Made by a program: the position numbers and the translations under genes
Shown: one piece after another, positions 1 to 13,600 of the stretch
Numbering within the stretch: the stretch's first letter is position 1
Layout of the letters: each line of letters begins with the position of its first letter
The notes under the pieces: model-generated
What the model saw: the letters and a program-made list of their open reading frames with translations, nothing else
Databases searched by the model: none
Told to the model about the DNA's origin: nothing
DNA from: Callipepla californica brunnescens
Lineage: Eukaryota > Chordata > Aves > Galliformes > Odontophoridae
NCBI GenBank assembly: GCA_023055505.1
Contig: JALIRH010000010.1
Coordinates: 3,907,501-3,971,500, forward strand
Length of the DNA stretch: 64,000 nucleotides
Direction: 5' to 3'

Positions 1-525
1 TTCACCCTCTACTATGCCCTGGGTGAGGTCACATCTGGAATACTGTGCCCACTTCCAGGCTTCTCTGTTCAATAAGACATCTGAAAAAGTTCAGTAGAGG
101 GTGATGAAGATGAATAAGGGCTTGGAGTGTCCCCAGTATGAGGAAGGACTGAGACCTGGGACTTTTCAGTGTGGAGAAGAGAAGGCTGAGGGGATCAGCA
201 GATAACTGTTTATAACTATATGAAGTGTGGGTCTCAAGTCAATGAGAGTGGACTCTTTTTGGTAATGTGTAGCAATAAAACAAGGAGCAATGGGCAGAAG
301 CCAGAGCATGAGAGATTCCATATTAATACAAGGAAGATATTCTTTTCTGTCAGCATGAGAAAGCACTGGATCAGGCTGCTCTGAGAGGCTGTGGAAACTC
401 CTTCTCTGGAGATATTCAAGACTCACCTGGATGCCTGCCTGCATGACCTGCTATAGAGAACCTGCTTTAGCAGGGAGGTTTATCTTTAGAGGCTCCTTCC
501 AACTGCTACAATTCTGTGATTCTTC
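1..525 (+). mobile_element. CR1 LINE, 3' part, old copy
   Basis: Degenerate CR1 in sense orientation: an early segment resembling the GGAATACTGTGCCCA region, then blocks like gaggctgtggaaactcc and a ggctccttccaactgctaca-attctgtgatt 3' end. The 5' side is cut by the window edge. No intact reading frame remains. Confidence 0.8.
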
Positions 526-3500
526 TTGTTCTGGATCATGTGGGCAATACTGACCCATTCAGGCCGATGGCAGTGATATATCTGTGCCACATGCATATAG
601 CAAAACATAGTTAGTAGTCAGCTGGCTATGTATTTGGCACCTTTTGTCACAGCTGTTTTTCAGAGTATGCTCTTAGGCTAGTACTTATACCAAGGAAATA
701 AATTTCTTCCTTGAGACATGTATCTGAATTTTAGATTTTCCTGTGTCTCCAAGAAAGTTAACATTCAAATTAATGCTCAATTACATTCAAGACAGCAACA
801 TATTTTTACACTTTTTTGATTATAAGGTTTCAGTTACCATCCCCATGTCTCTCCATACTGGTGATATTTATGAAGAAAAGCTAGAAAGGAAGGTAATCTG
901 AATATTATTTTTCTATATGTTGAGCTAAGACTATGCTCTGAACCTATGTTATAGACATGAGACAGAAGCATTGTATCCACACTGACTGATATGGCAGGTT
1001 AGACGGTATTTGAACCATGCTTTCATGTGCTTTACATTTCATTTCTACTTACTAAATAGAGCAGTATTATTAAGAACTCTTAGTTGTCATCAAGTTTTGT
1101 ATATCCTTCAGTGGTGGTGTAGATCAAAAGGTTAGATGTAATTAACAGTGCTTCTATATTTGAATTTTGCTTTAGCACATATTAAATTGTGAAGCAAATG
1201 TATTTTCTATCTCTAAGCCAGAATCCAATTGTCACTGTGAATATTAACCTTCACATGTGAAAATGGTGTAAACATGCACTTTTTTTCACATCAGAGTGTG
1301 TGGAAAGTCTGACAAAAATACCAGGATGCTCAGGCAGCTTTTCCTGAGGCCAGTTTGGCTACTGAATTTATGTTGCAGTTGAATGGGCTATGCAGTTGAA
1401 TAAGACTTAGCGTGAACCTTATTCTATGCAGTGTAACTTTATCGCATAGGAAATGGAAGGGAATGCATTTTCTGTTTGGTGCATTTGGTTTGTCCTGCTT
1501 ACTTGACTAAAGAGTCAGCAAATGATCACAGAAAATAGCCTTTTCTCAGAATGAAACATGCGTTACTTCAGTGGTTCAAACCAGTAGTTGAAAAATCACC
1601 CTTATGCTGCTGTCTCTGCTTTGGAATTTTTCATTCACTAAAGGTGGTTTACTCAGTGCTTGGACTTTGTAGAAGTTGCAGTTGTTATTGCCTGCTGTTT
1701 GCCATTTTAATACTATCACATGTCACCTGTTAGAGCTTCTTTGTTGCCTCTTTTCCCTCACACTGCTGGTAGGTTGTATTTCTACTCATAGCAATACTGG
1801 TGGGGTTGGAGTCAGTTGCTCCTGTGCCACATTCTGGTGCTTGGAGCTCAACCAGAGCCATGGTGGGAGCAGCAGAGAGGCAAGCAGGGCCACACAAGCT
1901 GTGGTAGCAAGCTGGCAGTTATCCTTCCTGTACATTCAGAGTGTTCTGCTGTTTAAACATATCACTTTCTCTGTGACCTGGTACTATGAATTAAAAGCAT
2001 TTCTTTATAACTACAGCAACCAATAATTTTTATTAATATTTGCCACTGTAAAGTTTCTGTGTCTTAATTTTACTAGGTTGCTTTTAAACCTTTAAAGTCT
2101 TTATGTGAGTTAGGAAATAGCTTGCGATCAGCTGTCAGTTCTATGTGCACGCTTCTTCTCGAAATGAGTCTGTAGGGATGAGTCAAGCTTGGCAGCCCAA
2201 CAAAAGATGTTCCTTCTGTAAAACAAATAGTTATATCTGAAAATGTGAGATTGTTTCTTCATTGCTCTCTTGGAAGGGTAGAAGAAAAAGAAGAGACTGC
2301 TAGCATGGTCATGAATATTTTAAATTTGAGCTGTACAGTTCAGCTGTGTGACAGCTCATATAAACCAAATTACATTTTATACCCTGACTGGATAAGCACA
2401 TTAATGCTTCCAGTACTGATGCCAGTTTTGGCTCTGCAACTCGTTACCTCTGCATATATGTCTGAGATGAAAAAGGGTTCCAGAAGCCACCATTTAAATG
2501 GTACTTTAAGCCAATTTGTGTGCTTCTCTGAGCTCAGACACAAGGCTGTTGTCATATGGCCACATCTGTAAGGGCTGCTCAGACACTAGGAATTGCTAAA
2601 TACAACTTCCCTGGTAGTCCAGCAGGGAAGGAGTACTCTGTGAGCTGTGGCCAGGGTTTTCCAATCTTAAAAGGAAAGAAAATAGCAGTGAAGGCAAATT
2701 GAAGGTGGCCTTGCTGCTGAGGATAGGTTCACAGAGTATTCAAAGTCACGTGAAAAGTCTTAACAGCCTTAATCTGTATTTGTGCTTGGAAAACAGGAAG
2801 GGGTTTCAAGCATGGTAGCTCCTGTTCAGCGACCAGAGCAGTTTTACACTGGTACGGGCACTGTGCTGCAGTGTGGAGTGGGAACGGCAAGGGTAAAACT
2901 GTTGGGGTCAAGAAAATAGTGTGATTTGTTAGCTGTTATAAAACAAGCTGTGATTTTTGAACTGTGCCATTGAGTGGCCGATCTTCTGGAGCAGGGATAA
3001 AATTACATGGGTTTCTTGTGGTGGTTTTTTAGCAAAATAATGCAAAAGAGCTTGTATAACTCAGCAGTGCTTTCGTTCTAAACATGATTTTTGTTTTCTT
3101 TTTCTTAATTACACTGATACTTCATGCTGTATTAATTCAGCCATTGTTATTTCCCTCATGAAAATGGTAGGTGGCATAATATTATGAAAGACTGTTGTAT
3201 TGTTTAAAAAGCAGCTGAATCAATAGATGGCTGTGGCTGTTAAGATGCAGTTTTCTATAAGAAAACTCGATTTATCAGTAGCCAGAATAAGGAGAAAGAC
3301 ATCTTGTGCTCAGCAGGCTCTCTTTGGTAAATGGAAGTTTCATTGATTATGCAGCAGTGTAGGAGAGCAACATAAATTCTGGGATGAGGCCAAGATAATG
3401 TAAAAGCAGGAAAGCACTGTCCAGTGGGACAAACCTTGGTCTGCAGAGGTCAGATTGTACTTCAAACTGTGTGATTAATCTGCTTTGTGTTTTTAGCCAT

Positions 3501-5010
3501 GTTTCCCTACTGTTTTATGCTTTAACCTCTACCATTTGAAGTGTGTCTATTTAAGAAGTTCTTTTGCGCTTCAAGCTCAATATGCAGCATCAGCATGTAG
3601 GAACAGTAATGAAAAGTCAGAGTAATTCAGTTTCTGTGACTAAGCTCTTGATTTTTGCAGCCGTACAATGCATGTTTGAGGCGTGCCTTTGTTGTGAGAA
3701 GAGGGTTTGGTCTGAATCCCAGTTTACTCAGAATTGCAGTTCCTTTTGATTTTGATTCTTGCTCAGTAACTTGATAATTGCATTGCTTTGATTATCAACA
3801 AATTGGTCCCCTTCAGCTAATTTTCTGGAGTTGCTTACAATAAGCAAATATTTTCTGCAGCATGATAATGCAAGAGAAGTTGGAAGATGGTTAAAGTTGG
3901 AGCATTTATTAGCCAGAAGATGTGGGTGGAGTTCTAGAGAAAAAGCAAATTCATGAATTCACTGTAAGGAGTAGCTGTGTAAGTAATCACTGAAAAAATA
4001 ATTTTAAAATAGCGTGGATTTCCCACAGTGGGGAGAAGGGGAAAAGGGGCATGCTGTAGGGAAAGTGGCACCTTTTCCATCATGTATGCTGCAATGATGC
4101 TACATGCAGAGTGCGATAATGCTATTTTAATTTCCACTAAGTCTTTAAAACCTGCTACGTTTCCATTATAACAACCCATAATTATGTGTTTAAACTTCAT
4201 GGTTAACCAGTGCGATAAGCAAGCCCAGATAATCATGGGGAGCATATGCATGTAAAGAAATAATAAGGTCTTTGAAGGGTGACTAAGTGCAAGTTCATGT
4301 GGGTGAAAGGAAGAATGGAAGCCGTGAGGTAAAGGGCATAATTTTGTATCCTCAAGTGTTGGTCCTTGATGTAGCAATCCACCTGGTCAGATTGTATGGG
4401 TGAGTGTGGAGAATCTGCTTTCATGGTTTTGAGGGCTTATTTTGTGTGTGTTCTGGAGGTTTGTGACTGAGATCTTGGTCAAGAAAATAAGCAGAAAGTT
4501 TGAGGGGTGAGTTCTACATTAAGAAAGCCTGATGGGATCTCATTTTCCTCTGTACCAAACTGAGAAAAATAGTAGTACTCCCCTGCAGTATTCATTGCAT
4601 TGACAGTTTGAGTCTAGTAAACTCATAAATATTATTGGCTTCAAATTATTTTCTGTGTTTGGGAAATTGAATAATTTTTTGCAGCTTTCTTAGGAAGTAA
4701 GAATCTGCTGAAGGAATTTACTGCAGAAATTATAAGGTGTTCGCTGGGATTGGTGCGTAATTTTGTTGTGATGCTACAAAACTGCCATGTTGATATTACC
4801 AGACACTGTCTGACACTGAGTGCTGAGAGTCATAACATCTCAGAGACCTCTTCAAAATTTGGGAACCTATAGGTCTGGACCAGCTGCTGGGGGAAAGTCA
4901 AAAGATGTTGTTATGTAGTTGTATATCAAACTTGTAAGAAAATGAGCTTAGAATGCTGGGGCAGGAAGACTAGGAGCAGGATGGTAACACTCCAATCTGG
5001 TATGTTATCC

Positions 5011-5038
<28 letters not shown>
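5011..5038. repeat. (AT)n microsatellite
   Basis: About 14 uninterrupted AT units, followed by a further short ATATAT block at 5043-5049. Likely polymorphic in length. Confidence 0.95.
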
Positions 5039-5041
<3 letters not shown>

Positions 5042-7209
5042 CATATATACCATATCCAATACAGTATCTGACATTTATGTAAAAAAGAATAGAAGCTTTC
5101 TAGAAACTCAAATGTGGGAACATCCTAAGCTTCTAGTGCAATACTTTGGTATCACTTTCCACTAGTTTTTCTTATAAATTCATCATAAGTGATGCTTTGA
5201 TATTGACTTAGGGTCTCAAGAGGTGTGCCAAATCCTATATATGTCCTCAAGTAGGAATCTTTCAGGATAGTGCATTTCACATCTGATGATTCATCCTGAT
5301 GCCTAATTAGGAAAGGAACAGGGAAATTGGTCCAAATTTATCTATGGAGAAAAGGCAGAATACATAATTGAATGTAGCAGTTTCTATCTTTTTCCTATTT
5401 TGTAGAGCTGCATTTTATGCAAACACCAAGGTTTTCCTGTCCTGGCTAAGACTGCTGCTATTCAGCATTTTAACCTACCTTTCATAACATAGGATTACAG
5501 CAGTGATGGCAGCAACATCAGCGCAGGGCTCTGCTGGATGCATGCAGAAAATCAGACTGTAAAGATTTGTTTCATGAGCAGCACTCACAGCACGTCCAAA
5601 TACTGGAGAAAGAGCAGGATTCTTCTAGAATTTGGGGAGAATGTAGTACTTCTATAAATGCTGCATGTCTGTGTCCAGAGAACCAGCTTCCTGGCACTAG
5701 CAGCTGTAGCTAGCACATTCCTTTTCTTGGTGAGGAGTAGTAGTTCAAGCAAGGATTATACTGGTGTGGCCATATTCTTTCTGCTTCTCAAGATAATGTG
5801 GCCCTTGCTATTTTGGGCATCTTTGTGCTGAAGGTAACATTCTTACTGTTTTCATGTACAGTTTCATATTTTTGTGTTTCTTCTTGGGCTTTGAAGCTGT
5901 GAGCATCAGCATCCTGGACATTTCTACCAGCAGGGGGAATGAGCTGTTAATGCTAGTGCTGGCACAAGAACAAATAGGTTTCTGCTAGGCATGAACAAAA
6001 TTAGACTGGGAAGTAGGAGGATTTACATAGTGATTCAAGTGCTGAGCTTCTGGAGCAGCTTTCCAGTGGTACTGGGGGGCCCAAACCCCTAGTTACTTTT
6101 AAATACAATGTACAAAAGGAATTGTGCGATGGAATAGCTGGTGGGGGCTTGACTGAATAACTCAGGGGATTCCTAGCAGTCCTTTTTTTCCTTTGTGCAT
6201 GTGCAAATGGGTCAAGGAAGGAGTGTTGATACCTTCCCTTTGCAAAGTCACACTGGAATAGCTGCAATCTGTTTTGTGGTTTATTTTCCAGAATCTACCC
6301 CTTGTAAGTATTTCATCAGTTGTGGCAAGTCCTTCGGATATGAACTTGGACTGTGTGTACTTATTTATTTTTAAGCAAGTATTAGCATACTTAAGTGAAA
6401 TTTTCCCTGCCACCCCATCTTCCTTTCTTGACACTGATTTTGCATGTTAACACAGAAGAGTGAAACGAACAAGCAAGGACTCAGTCTGGTGTCACAGCCA
6501 CAGCTAGAAATGCTTACTTATTAAAAGAGCAGCATTTTTTCTGCTGGCAGCTTATGTTTTACTTGCAAGTATATCTGTATTGAAATAGATGACAAATGTG
6601 TTCTCAATGGCCTCGTTGACCAGTATGTTTCTGCTTCTGCTGTGTCTGTTATCAATAAATTGGACAATATGGTGAATAATTGCAGCCTTTAGAACTAAAA
6701 TGTTTGCACCAGTGGCAAAAATACCTCACTGGCATCACATGCACGCAGTAGTTTCAACATTGCCAAGGAATCCTAACAAAATGCTTGTGAATCCTTTGCT
6801 AATGAATGCACCCTCACACAAGTGAGTTCAGTCTGAAATGCGTTTGGATTGCTTTATTCAAGATGGATCTTTCCTGCAATCTAAAGAAGCTTACTGATGC
6901 TAGGTTTCACCTGGTTATGAATTGAACTGTAGTTAATACAACCTCTGACTCATTTGCTATCAGTGTCACAGCTGTGTTCTCTCCCTTGCTGCATGTTGCT
7001 AAGATGCATTTGTTTTTATCATCTTATTACACTTGACCTTACCATTAATATTTCACAATGTTGAAAGGAGGGAATGGGAAGTGTATCCTGATTATCATGC
7101 ATATTCTGACCTGTAGTGCTGGAACAGATGGTGCTCATAAGAGCTCATTTGTGTAGTACTGTTGTGGAGAGGAGTAGCTAGCAGTAATGCTAAACATGCA
7201 AAGCTCTGT

Positions 7210-7236
7210 AAAATAAATAAATAAATAAATAATAAA
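7210..7236. repeat. (TAAA)n simple repeat
   Basis: About six AAAT/TAAA units followed by TAATAAAAA. Could derive from an old poly(A) tail, but no retroelement body was recognised next to it. Confidence 0.9.
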
Positions 7237-10200
7237 AAGCAATTCTAATGGAAAAAATGTCATTTTTACTGTACTCTATGATAATAAGATAGCGTTGTGC
7301 CCAGCAGAACATGGAGGGGAAAGCTGTGCACTACTAAGTAACAGGAGAATGTTCTTACTCTAGCATATGAGGTTGAAATAAAGGTGGTAAAGTGAAGAGC
7401 AGTGGAAGCCCTTTGCTGCTAGATTTATAAAGTGATGCTTGCTTCAGAAGAATCTAGAGCAAAAACTCTGTTTCTTGAATCTCTTGTGTGTTTATTGCAT
7501 TACTGCAGTGTTTACACTGTCTCCCTTGGTTGCTGAAGTGTATTTAATGAAACAAAGTGAAACAGGAAAATCAAAATGCTGGGCTGCTGCTGTGATGGAG
7601 GGATGCGTACCAAGACATGGACATCTTATGTAAAGAGGGGGGAAAAAAACAAAACAGCTTTTCTTATGGAAATATTCTCCTTCACACTGATGACTGAGGA
7701 GTTATTTGAGAATAGCTGAATATTGACAATTAGTGCATAATGTATTACTATAAAAAGATAACACGAATGCGTTGCATTGTTCATTGTAATTCCCAGGTTT
7801 CTAAGTCTAAATTATTCATACTATACCTGATATTTCTGTATGTGCAGTAGTATATTTTATGAAAGTAATTAAATATGAGTTGCATGACGTTTCAGTGCAG
7901 CTTTGTTTTAGCTTTTAATCCTCTGCTGAGAAACAGAATGGCTACCGCCTTCTCTGGAGTGCGCACTAGAGGTCGTGCAGATTAGCTGTGTGCCAGCTGC
8001 TGAGGTCCTGCTGTTGCTCAGTGTCCCTGTGTGCTTGATACCCCCTCCTGCCCAGGACTCTTAGATGTGTTTTGTTATTTACAGCACTGGCTGACTTATG
8101 CGCTACTGCAAATCAAAAGGAAACGTTTGTGCAGCACAGAGCACAGCAGGACCTTAGCCTATGGCTGAGCCCGCTAATACTGCAGTAGTATGAGTAAGCC
8201 ATAACCATGCTTGACTACTGCACTCGCTTGTCAGCAGAGCTCAGCATTGGATACTTCTGCTCTGCTGTTTGTGCTGCCTGGTGCAGCCTTCTGTGGTGTG
8301 TACTCTTTGGTCACCCAAGACAGTGTTCTCATTGTTACAGAAGTAATTGGGTTAGTTCTTCTGTGCTTGGAAACTCCTCGTTAAGCTGAATATTTGATAT
8401 TCCATTCTGATATTTGATTCTGTAACAATCATGACTATTGTGAACTTGATAGTCAGTGATTTTATGCTATTCTTGCAAAGGTTTTCTGCTTGATGAAGCA
8501 GTCATCTGTTTGCACCTCGTGAACTTGTCTCCGTCACATTCTGTTTGCAAGAGAAATATTTCTCTTTCTATAAAACCTGCTTGTCCCTGTGAGCAACAAA
8601 CAGGGATACCCCACCTGTTCTGTTGTTACAGGGTCCAACTCGATTCTTGAAATTGTTAAATATTTGAAGATGTGCTGTTTTACTGCTCTTGAATTCCCGA
8701 AGTTTTCCTCATATCCCGGTGAGATATACTTCCATAATGAATGCTCAGTCAGCATGACCAATATTATTTATGCCTTGGGTAAGAAGAACTTTAAAAAACA
8801 TATTCTATATAGAGATTTTTCTAAGTCAAGCAATGCACTGACGCTGTACTTTTTTCAGGTGATACCAGAAAAAAAGATTTGATTGTGTAGAAAGGTTGCG
8901 TCTTTACTGTGGAGACTTGACAGCCAGTCAGGAAATGGGAGCCTAGAATGAATAGAGAAGGCTGCTATCAGCAGTTCTGCATCTGAAGTCTTTTCAATTT
9001 GAGTTGCAGTACTGCATTTTCAATCTGTGTTCACTGACCCCCATCCTGATAAGCAAGTAATGAATTTAAAAGCTCTGGGCAACAGTCTGGAGCTGTGATG
9101 CAAACTTTGTTTATCATCTAGATTGAAAGTACGTCTTCCTTGCATAATACCCATTTTCTCCACAGCTAATCTTGAAGCTCTGGTTATTGGTGCTTTCTTG
9201 CACGCCTCTGACTCAGTTTTCAGTTACTTCCATCGGAGGCAGATGTTACTATGATAATCCTTGTTTCTGATATGGATTTGGGTTTATTTTAGTGTCTTTC
9301 AAAGATGAAAGCTGTTTTTTAAAAAATAAAAGGCAGCTGTCATTCTTAGTGGGGTATTTCACATGGAGCTTGCTATGCTCTCCAAACTGCGTGGCCACCT
9401 GAAGCTCTCTCGGCTTCATAAAACAGAGGTGTAGCTGTGTGGCAGTCATTGATTTTGAGACTAAGTGTGCTGCTGGAGAGGTTCTGGTGATGTCTGAGGC
9501 TGTGGAACAGCTGGGCTGTATGGAAAGTGCCTGGGGAAGCAGCTATCGAGAAATACCAGTTTGTATAGGGAACTGGTATAGGTTCTCCCTGGATCCAGAC
9601 AACAGTGATCCTAAGGTGTTTTTTACTATTTTTTCATACTGGGCCATTCTGTTGCTCTCTGACGACTGCTATTACATATTAATTTATTACAATTATGACT
9701 TAATTTTGAGCTTCCAGTAGTAGCACTGCCTGACCAGCATGTGCTGGTAGGTAAGGGGCACGTGCTGACCAGAATGATTTTTGTTATTAAAATAAATCAG
9801 TGACGGTACTCCTATAAAAGTCTGTATGGTAATGATTTGTAAAGTTATGTTCTAAATTAGCTATGGTAATGAATCTGATGGTACGAAGTCTGTGTTAATG
9901 CGGGCTGCCCTCTGAAGGAAGCTATATGAAGCGGAGAAGACTCCTGCATTGCTGCACAGCTGCACGGCGCCTGGACGCGGCGTAGGATGAGTAAGGAAGA
10001 CTCAGGCAAAAAGCAGAATCATCTTCATTGCTTCAGCGGGGGGACCTGAACCTAAATAAAGTACATGCGTTCGTGGATGCTGCGGCTCTGCGGGCAAAAC
10101 GCGTGCTGAGAGCTCAGCGTCCAGCCCGCTGTCTGAGGACGTGCAGCTGTACGGAGCGCCGGGACACGCTCAGCCGCCACCTCCGCGCTCCCCTCAGCGC

Positions 10201-10549
10201 GACCGCGGGCGGCTCGCGCCACCTGCCTGAGGCGATAACGGCTGTGCGTGACGGCGCGCGCTGGGGCGGTGGCGGCGCGGCGGACGGCGTCCGGCCGGCA
10301 CGGCCCCGCCGCGCGTGCGCCTGCCGCGGGGCTGCGCGGTTTGGGGGGGGGGTGTAAAGGCAAAGGTGCGCGCGCGCGCCGTTCCCGCCCGCCCTCGCGC
10401 CGAGGTAGCGGACTCCAGTCACGGCGGAGCGAGGAGGCGGACGGGCGGGTTCCGCGGTGCGGAGCCGCCCGCTCACCCCCTTCAGCCTTCCCGGCCCCGC
10501 GGGAGCGAGGGCCTCGCTCTGCCCGCCGCCCGCGACGCCTCGGGGCGCT

Positions 10550-10683
10550 ATGAGCCATGAAGCCGCCCGGCAGCTTCTCCCTGAGGCGGCCCCGCCGCGG
10601 CCGCCCCGCGCTCCTGCCGCTCCTCGTCGCGCCGCTCCTGCTGCTCCACGGCTCCGCCCGCTCCCGGGCTGCGGCGGCAGACG
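10550..10683 (+). promoter_or_regulatory. Overlapping upstream ORF (exon 1 part)
   Basis: An ATG at 10550, seven bases before the ADAM23 start and in another frame, has G at -3 and A at +4 like the main start. It reads [16 protein letters not shown] and on through exon 1, crosses the exon 1-2 junction and stops at TGA 11647-11649, about 49 codons. A scanning ribosome would meet it first, so it may dampen or tune ADAM23 translation. Confidence 0.5.
10557..10683 (+). CDS. ADAM23: ADAM23 exon 1: start codon and signal peptide
   Basis: Encodes residues 1-42, beginning MKPPG as in mammalian ADAM23. A basic stretch (RRPRRGR) is followed by a hydrophobic core at residues 18-30 ([13 protein letters not shown]), a typical signal peptide. 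The start is fixed by the conserved MKPPG and by an in-frame TGA at 10551-10553 just upstream. G at -3 gives an acceptable Kozak context. The donor is acg|gtgggt and the exon ends in phase 1, which joins exon 2 to give ...AAADDLHWNET. The N-terminal region is shorter than in human. Confidence 0.93.
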
Positions 10684-13600
10684 GTGGGTATGGCGGCTCC
10701 GCGTGCCGGGCGTCCGCCGCCCTCCGCGCCCCTCTCCCGGTCCCCCGGCTGTGCGCTGAGCCCCGCACGGCGCGTCGCCGCCGAGCGAGCTCTTCCTCCG
10801 CCCCTTGTGGCTTTCTGTACGCGCCCGCTGCTCCGTACGCGACGCCGCGCTCGGCGGTTTCCTTCGCTGTCTCGCGAAACGGGAGAAACGTTGCTGCTTC
10901 CCCGGCTGCGCTCCGCTGAGGCGGTGCTGCAGTGCGAGGAGGAGCGCGCTGAGGTATGCGACAAAAAGGCATCGGCGGCTTCTGCGCGTGTGAGCGGGAG
11001 CCGGCTTGTTCACCGGCGCTGCACGCTGCTGCACGCAGCCGCTCTGCGAGCCGCCTCGCTGCCGGATTCACGCTGATCGTTGGTTGACTGCATTTTAATG
11101 TGAGCAGGTACAGCGTTTCGGCTGAAAAGGTGCCTCCGAAGCTCAGGGCTCTTGTTAACAGAGGAGAGAACTTCCCGTTATGTACCGTGTGTGTGTGTGT
11201 GCTTCTAGAATTCGGTTTGTCCTAGAAAGGTGACGAGCATTCTCCGGCTTTTGGTAGATGTGTATTTATTCTGCGTGTGTACGTGTATCTTTCGACATGG
11301 AGGAGACCTTTGCTAGCACAGGAGGTTGTACGGAATAGCGGTGCATCCAGTGAGGCTCGTTGTTTCCTGCTTGGTGGCTGAAAGGTGTTGAAATATTTAT
11401 AATCCGTGACTGTATGTGAAAATGTACATATGTGCCTTTAAATAATTAATGTTATTTCCAAAACCGTTTTATTTGTGAGAATGAATCAGATCTAGCTCAG
11501 TGAATAAACTGTCTTTTTGTTTTCTTGAGAAGCTGATTAAATATTAGAAAACTGCAAGTTGCGTGTGTCGTTTTTAATGGAAATAAACATATTCTGCCAT
11601 CTAATTTATGGCCGGCGTATCCTTTTTCCTCAGACCTGCACTGGAATGAAACAGCAGGCAGAACTGAGGAGGTACTGACAGATGGAGAGAGTGCACTTCA
11701 GCCAAATAAAAGCAGCAACAGTGCAAATAACAGCTACAGCAGTGCAATCCAGAAAGAAATCACACTGCCTTCAAGACTCATTTATTACATCAACAAGGAC
11801 TCTGAAACCCCTTACCATGTCCTGGATACCAGGGCAAGGCACCAGCAGAAACACAATAAGGTAGGGTAATATCAGGCATATATTTTATTTTATAGATCTT
11901 CAAGACTTAATATTGACCCTTACCATTGTTTTTAGGAATTAATATTAAACATGTTATTAGACAAGAGTGTTATTTCCCATGTCTTAACTAAAAAATATTT
12001 TATTTTTCAATGCAGTGCAGTAGTTGAACTGTAGATAAAATTAATTAGTCAGAATCAGTCTGACCAGTGCAGGTTTTGGTAGCTTCACTTACTTTATACC
12101 ATCGTCAGCAAAATTCTTCCTAAACTGCTCTGCAATGGAGAAATGTTCTATGGAGGTTTTTCTTTATCAGTCTAGACTGAAGATGTGAGTTACTCGATGC
12201 TGAGTGTTCGTGCTCTCCCTAATAAATGCAGTATTGGTTTCCTGCCTGTGTATGGCCGACAAAGACCAATATAGATCTGTGGGGTTGGTGGTTTTGTGTC
12301 TTTTTGTGATCTAATCTAATCTTCTATTTTGTATGGATATAAATGTTTCTGAAATTGCATGTAACTAGATAATTCTTTTTTTGGTTTTGTTTTTTTCATT
12401 TGGAATAACTTGATGTAGAGGTAAACCTCTTCTAAACTGTATTACTTTGGAGGCACTCCTTAAAATTATTCCATTATAATTTTATAAATTTATATATTTT
12501 TTAAATTATTTTTTTCCAATAAGTTAAAAAAGCAAAATGAAGATAAAGAGCGTTTGAGTAGGAGGAGGTTATCATGGTAGGAAAAGACAGTAAAGCAGAT
12601 AAGTCTTCCAACATCACCATCTACACTTAGCTGTAGTGTGGTTCTTACCTATCAAATTGTGCGAGTTTTGGAATATGAATTCAGTATGTGTTTGTTTTTG
12701 TTGATACTGTGACATTTCAGGTATGAATTAATATGGAGTTACTTTATAATCTTAGAAATAGTTGTATAGTTGTGCTGTTTTCATGAGAGGAAAGGTTACT
12801 TCCTAGCTTCTTGCATACAGCGTGTTCAGATGCGTCTAAATGCACCAATGCATTGGATGGCACAGAAAAATTGTCCCCGTGTTGGAAAATGAACCACTTA
12901 AAGTAATACTGTCCTCAGAAGTTACACCACAGCCTTCTTGAAGCATGTGAGACTTTTATTTACAGCATGTTTAAAAACGTCTCAGATGTTGTTTAGAAAA
13001 GCCGTTCATGAGCATTGTCATAGTGTTTCCTTTCTTTGGGGAAATGCAGAGGCTCATCCCCTGACTCCCGGGGAGCTGCCCTGAAGTGAGACCACTCTCC
13101 AATAAACTGACACGCCATGGACTCTGTCCCTTCTTTGGAGAGGGATGTGGTAGAAAGGGATGTGCAGTTGGTTGGCGACCTGCCTTTGGGAGCTTTGCTC
13201 CTTCCATGTTTCTGTGTGGTTTTCATGAAGCGCACAGAGGTGTAAGTCTGCTGGTCTCTTTACTTATCCAGCATTCTCACAAGAACATTTCTGCCGTTGC
13301 CTTCCCTTCCTGTGCCCTACCTGATCTCTCTCTACTTACTGGGGTAAAACTCTGCAGAAATCAACCAAATTGGTATTGATTTCCTTGGGTACGTGTGGTG
13401 CTGAGTGTTGTGTAAAATGGATCTTTCCCTTCAGTGTCCATTTGAAGCCCAGCCATTGCTAACACTGCGGTTCTTCTCACAGAAAGGTTTGGGTTTGGGT
13501 TTTTGTGGAGGCTGACATTATGTTGGCTTCATTCTTCTGGCATAGTACTTATTTTGCTTTGTTGCCCTTAACTGAATAAGAGGGTTGGTTGTATTCCTTG

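Larger units (their letters stand above)
526..9960. other. Upstream intergenic DNA without recognisable gene
   Basis: AT-rich unique sequence. Open frames here are short, lack family resemblance and lack plausible exon structure. The only landmarks are an (AT)n run at 5011-5038 and a (TAAA)n run at 7210-7236. In human the gene upstream of ADAM23 is ZDBF2; nothing similar was recognised. Confidence 0.6.
9961..11075 (+). promoter_or_regulatory. ADAM23: CpG-island promoter region of ADAM23
   Basis: A sharp switch from AT-rich flanks to dense CpG sequence surrounds exon 1. It holds several GC-box-like elements (GGGCGG near 10263, GGGCGGG near 10443), a ten-G run (10343-10352) and an alternating GC tract (10366-10379). 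No TATA box is seen at a sensible distance, as usual for CpG-island promoters. The transcription start cannot be placed exactly; the 5'UTR is probably within about 10100-10556. Confidence 0.75.

Noticed and set aside
1551..2571. Series of plus-strand open frames with hydrophobic stretches
   Set aside because: Low-complexity, overlapping and unconnected; no known protein recognised.
3934..4377. 147-codon minus-strand open frame in the upstream region
   Set aside because: No recognisable domain, no supporting splice structure or promoter; compatible with chance in this much sequence.
10052..11071. 339-codon and 306-codon minus-strand open frames and several plus-strand ones
   Set aside because: They lie in the CpG island, where stop codons are rare; composition is Arg/Ala/Pro-rich with no family resemblance. 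Only the MKPPG frame connects by splicing to conserved exons.
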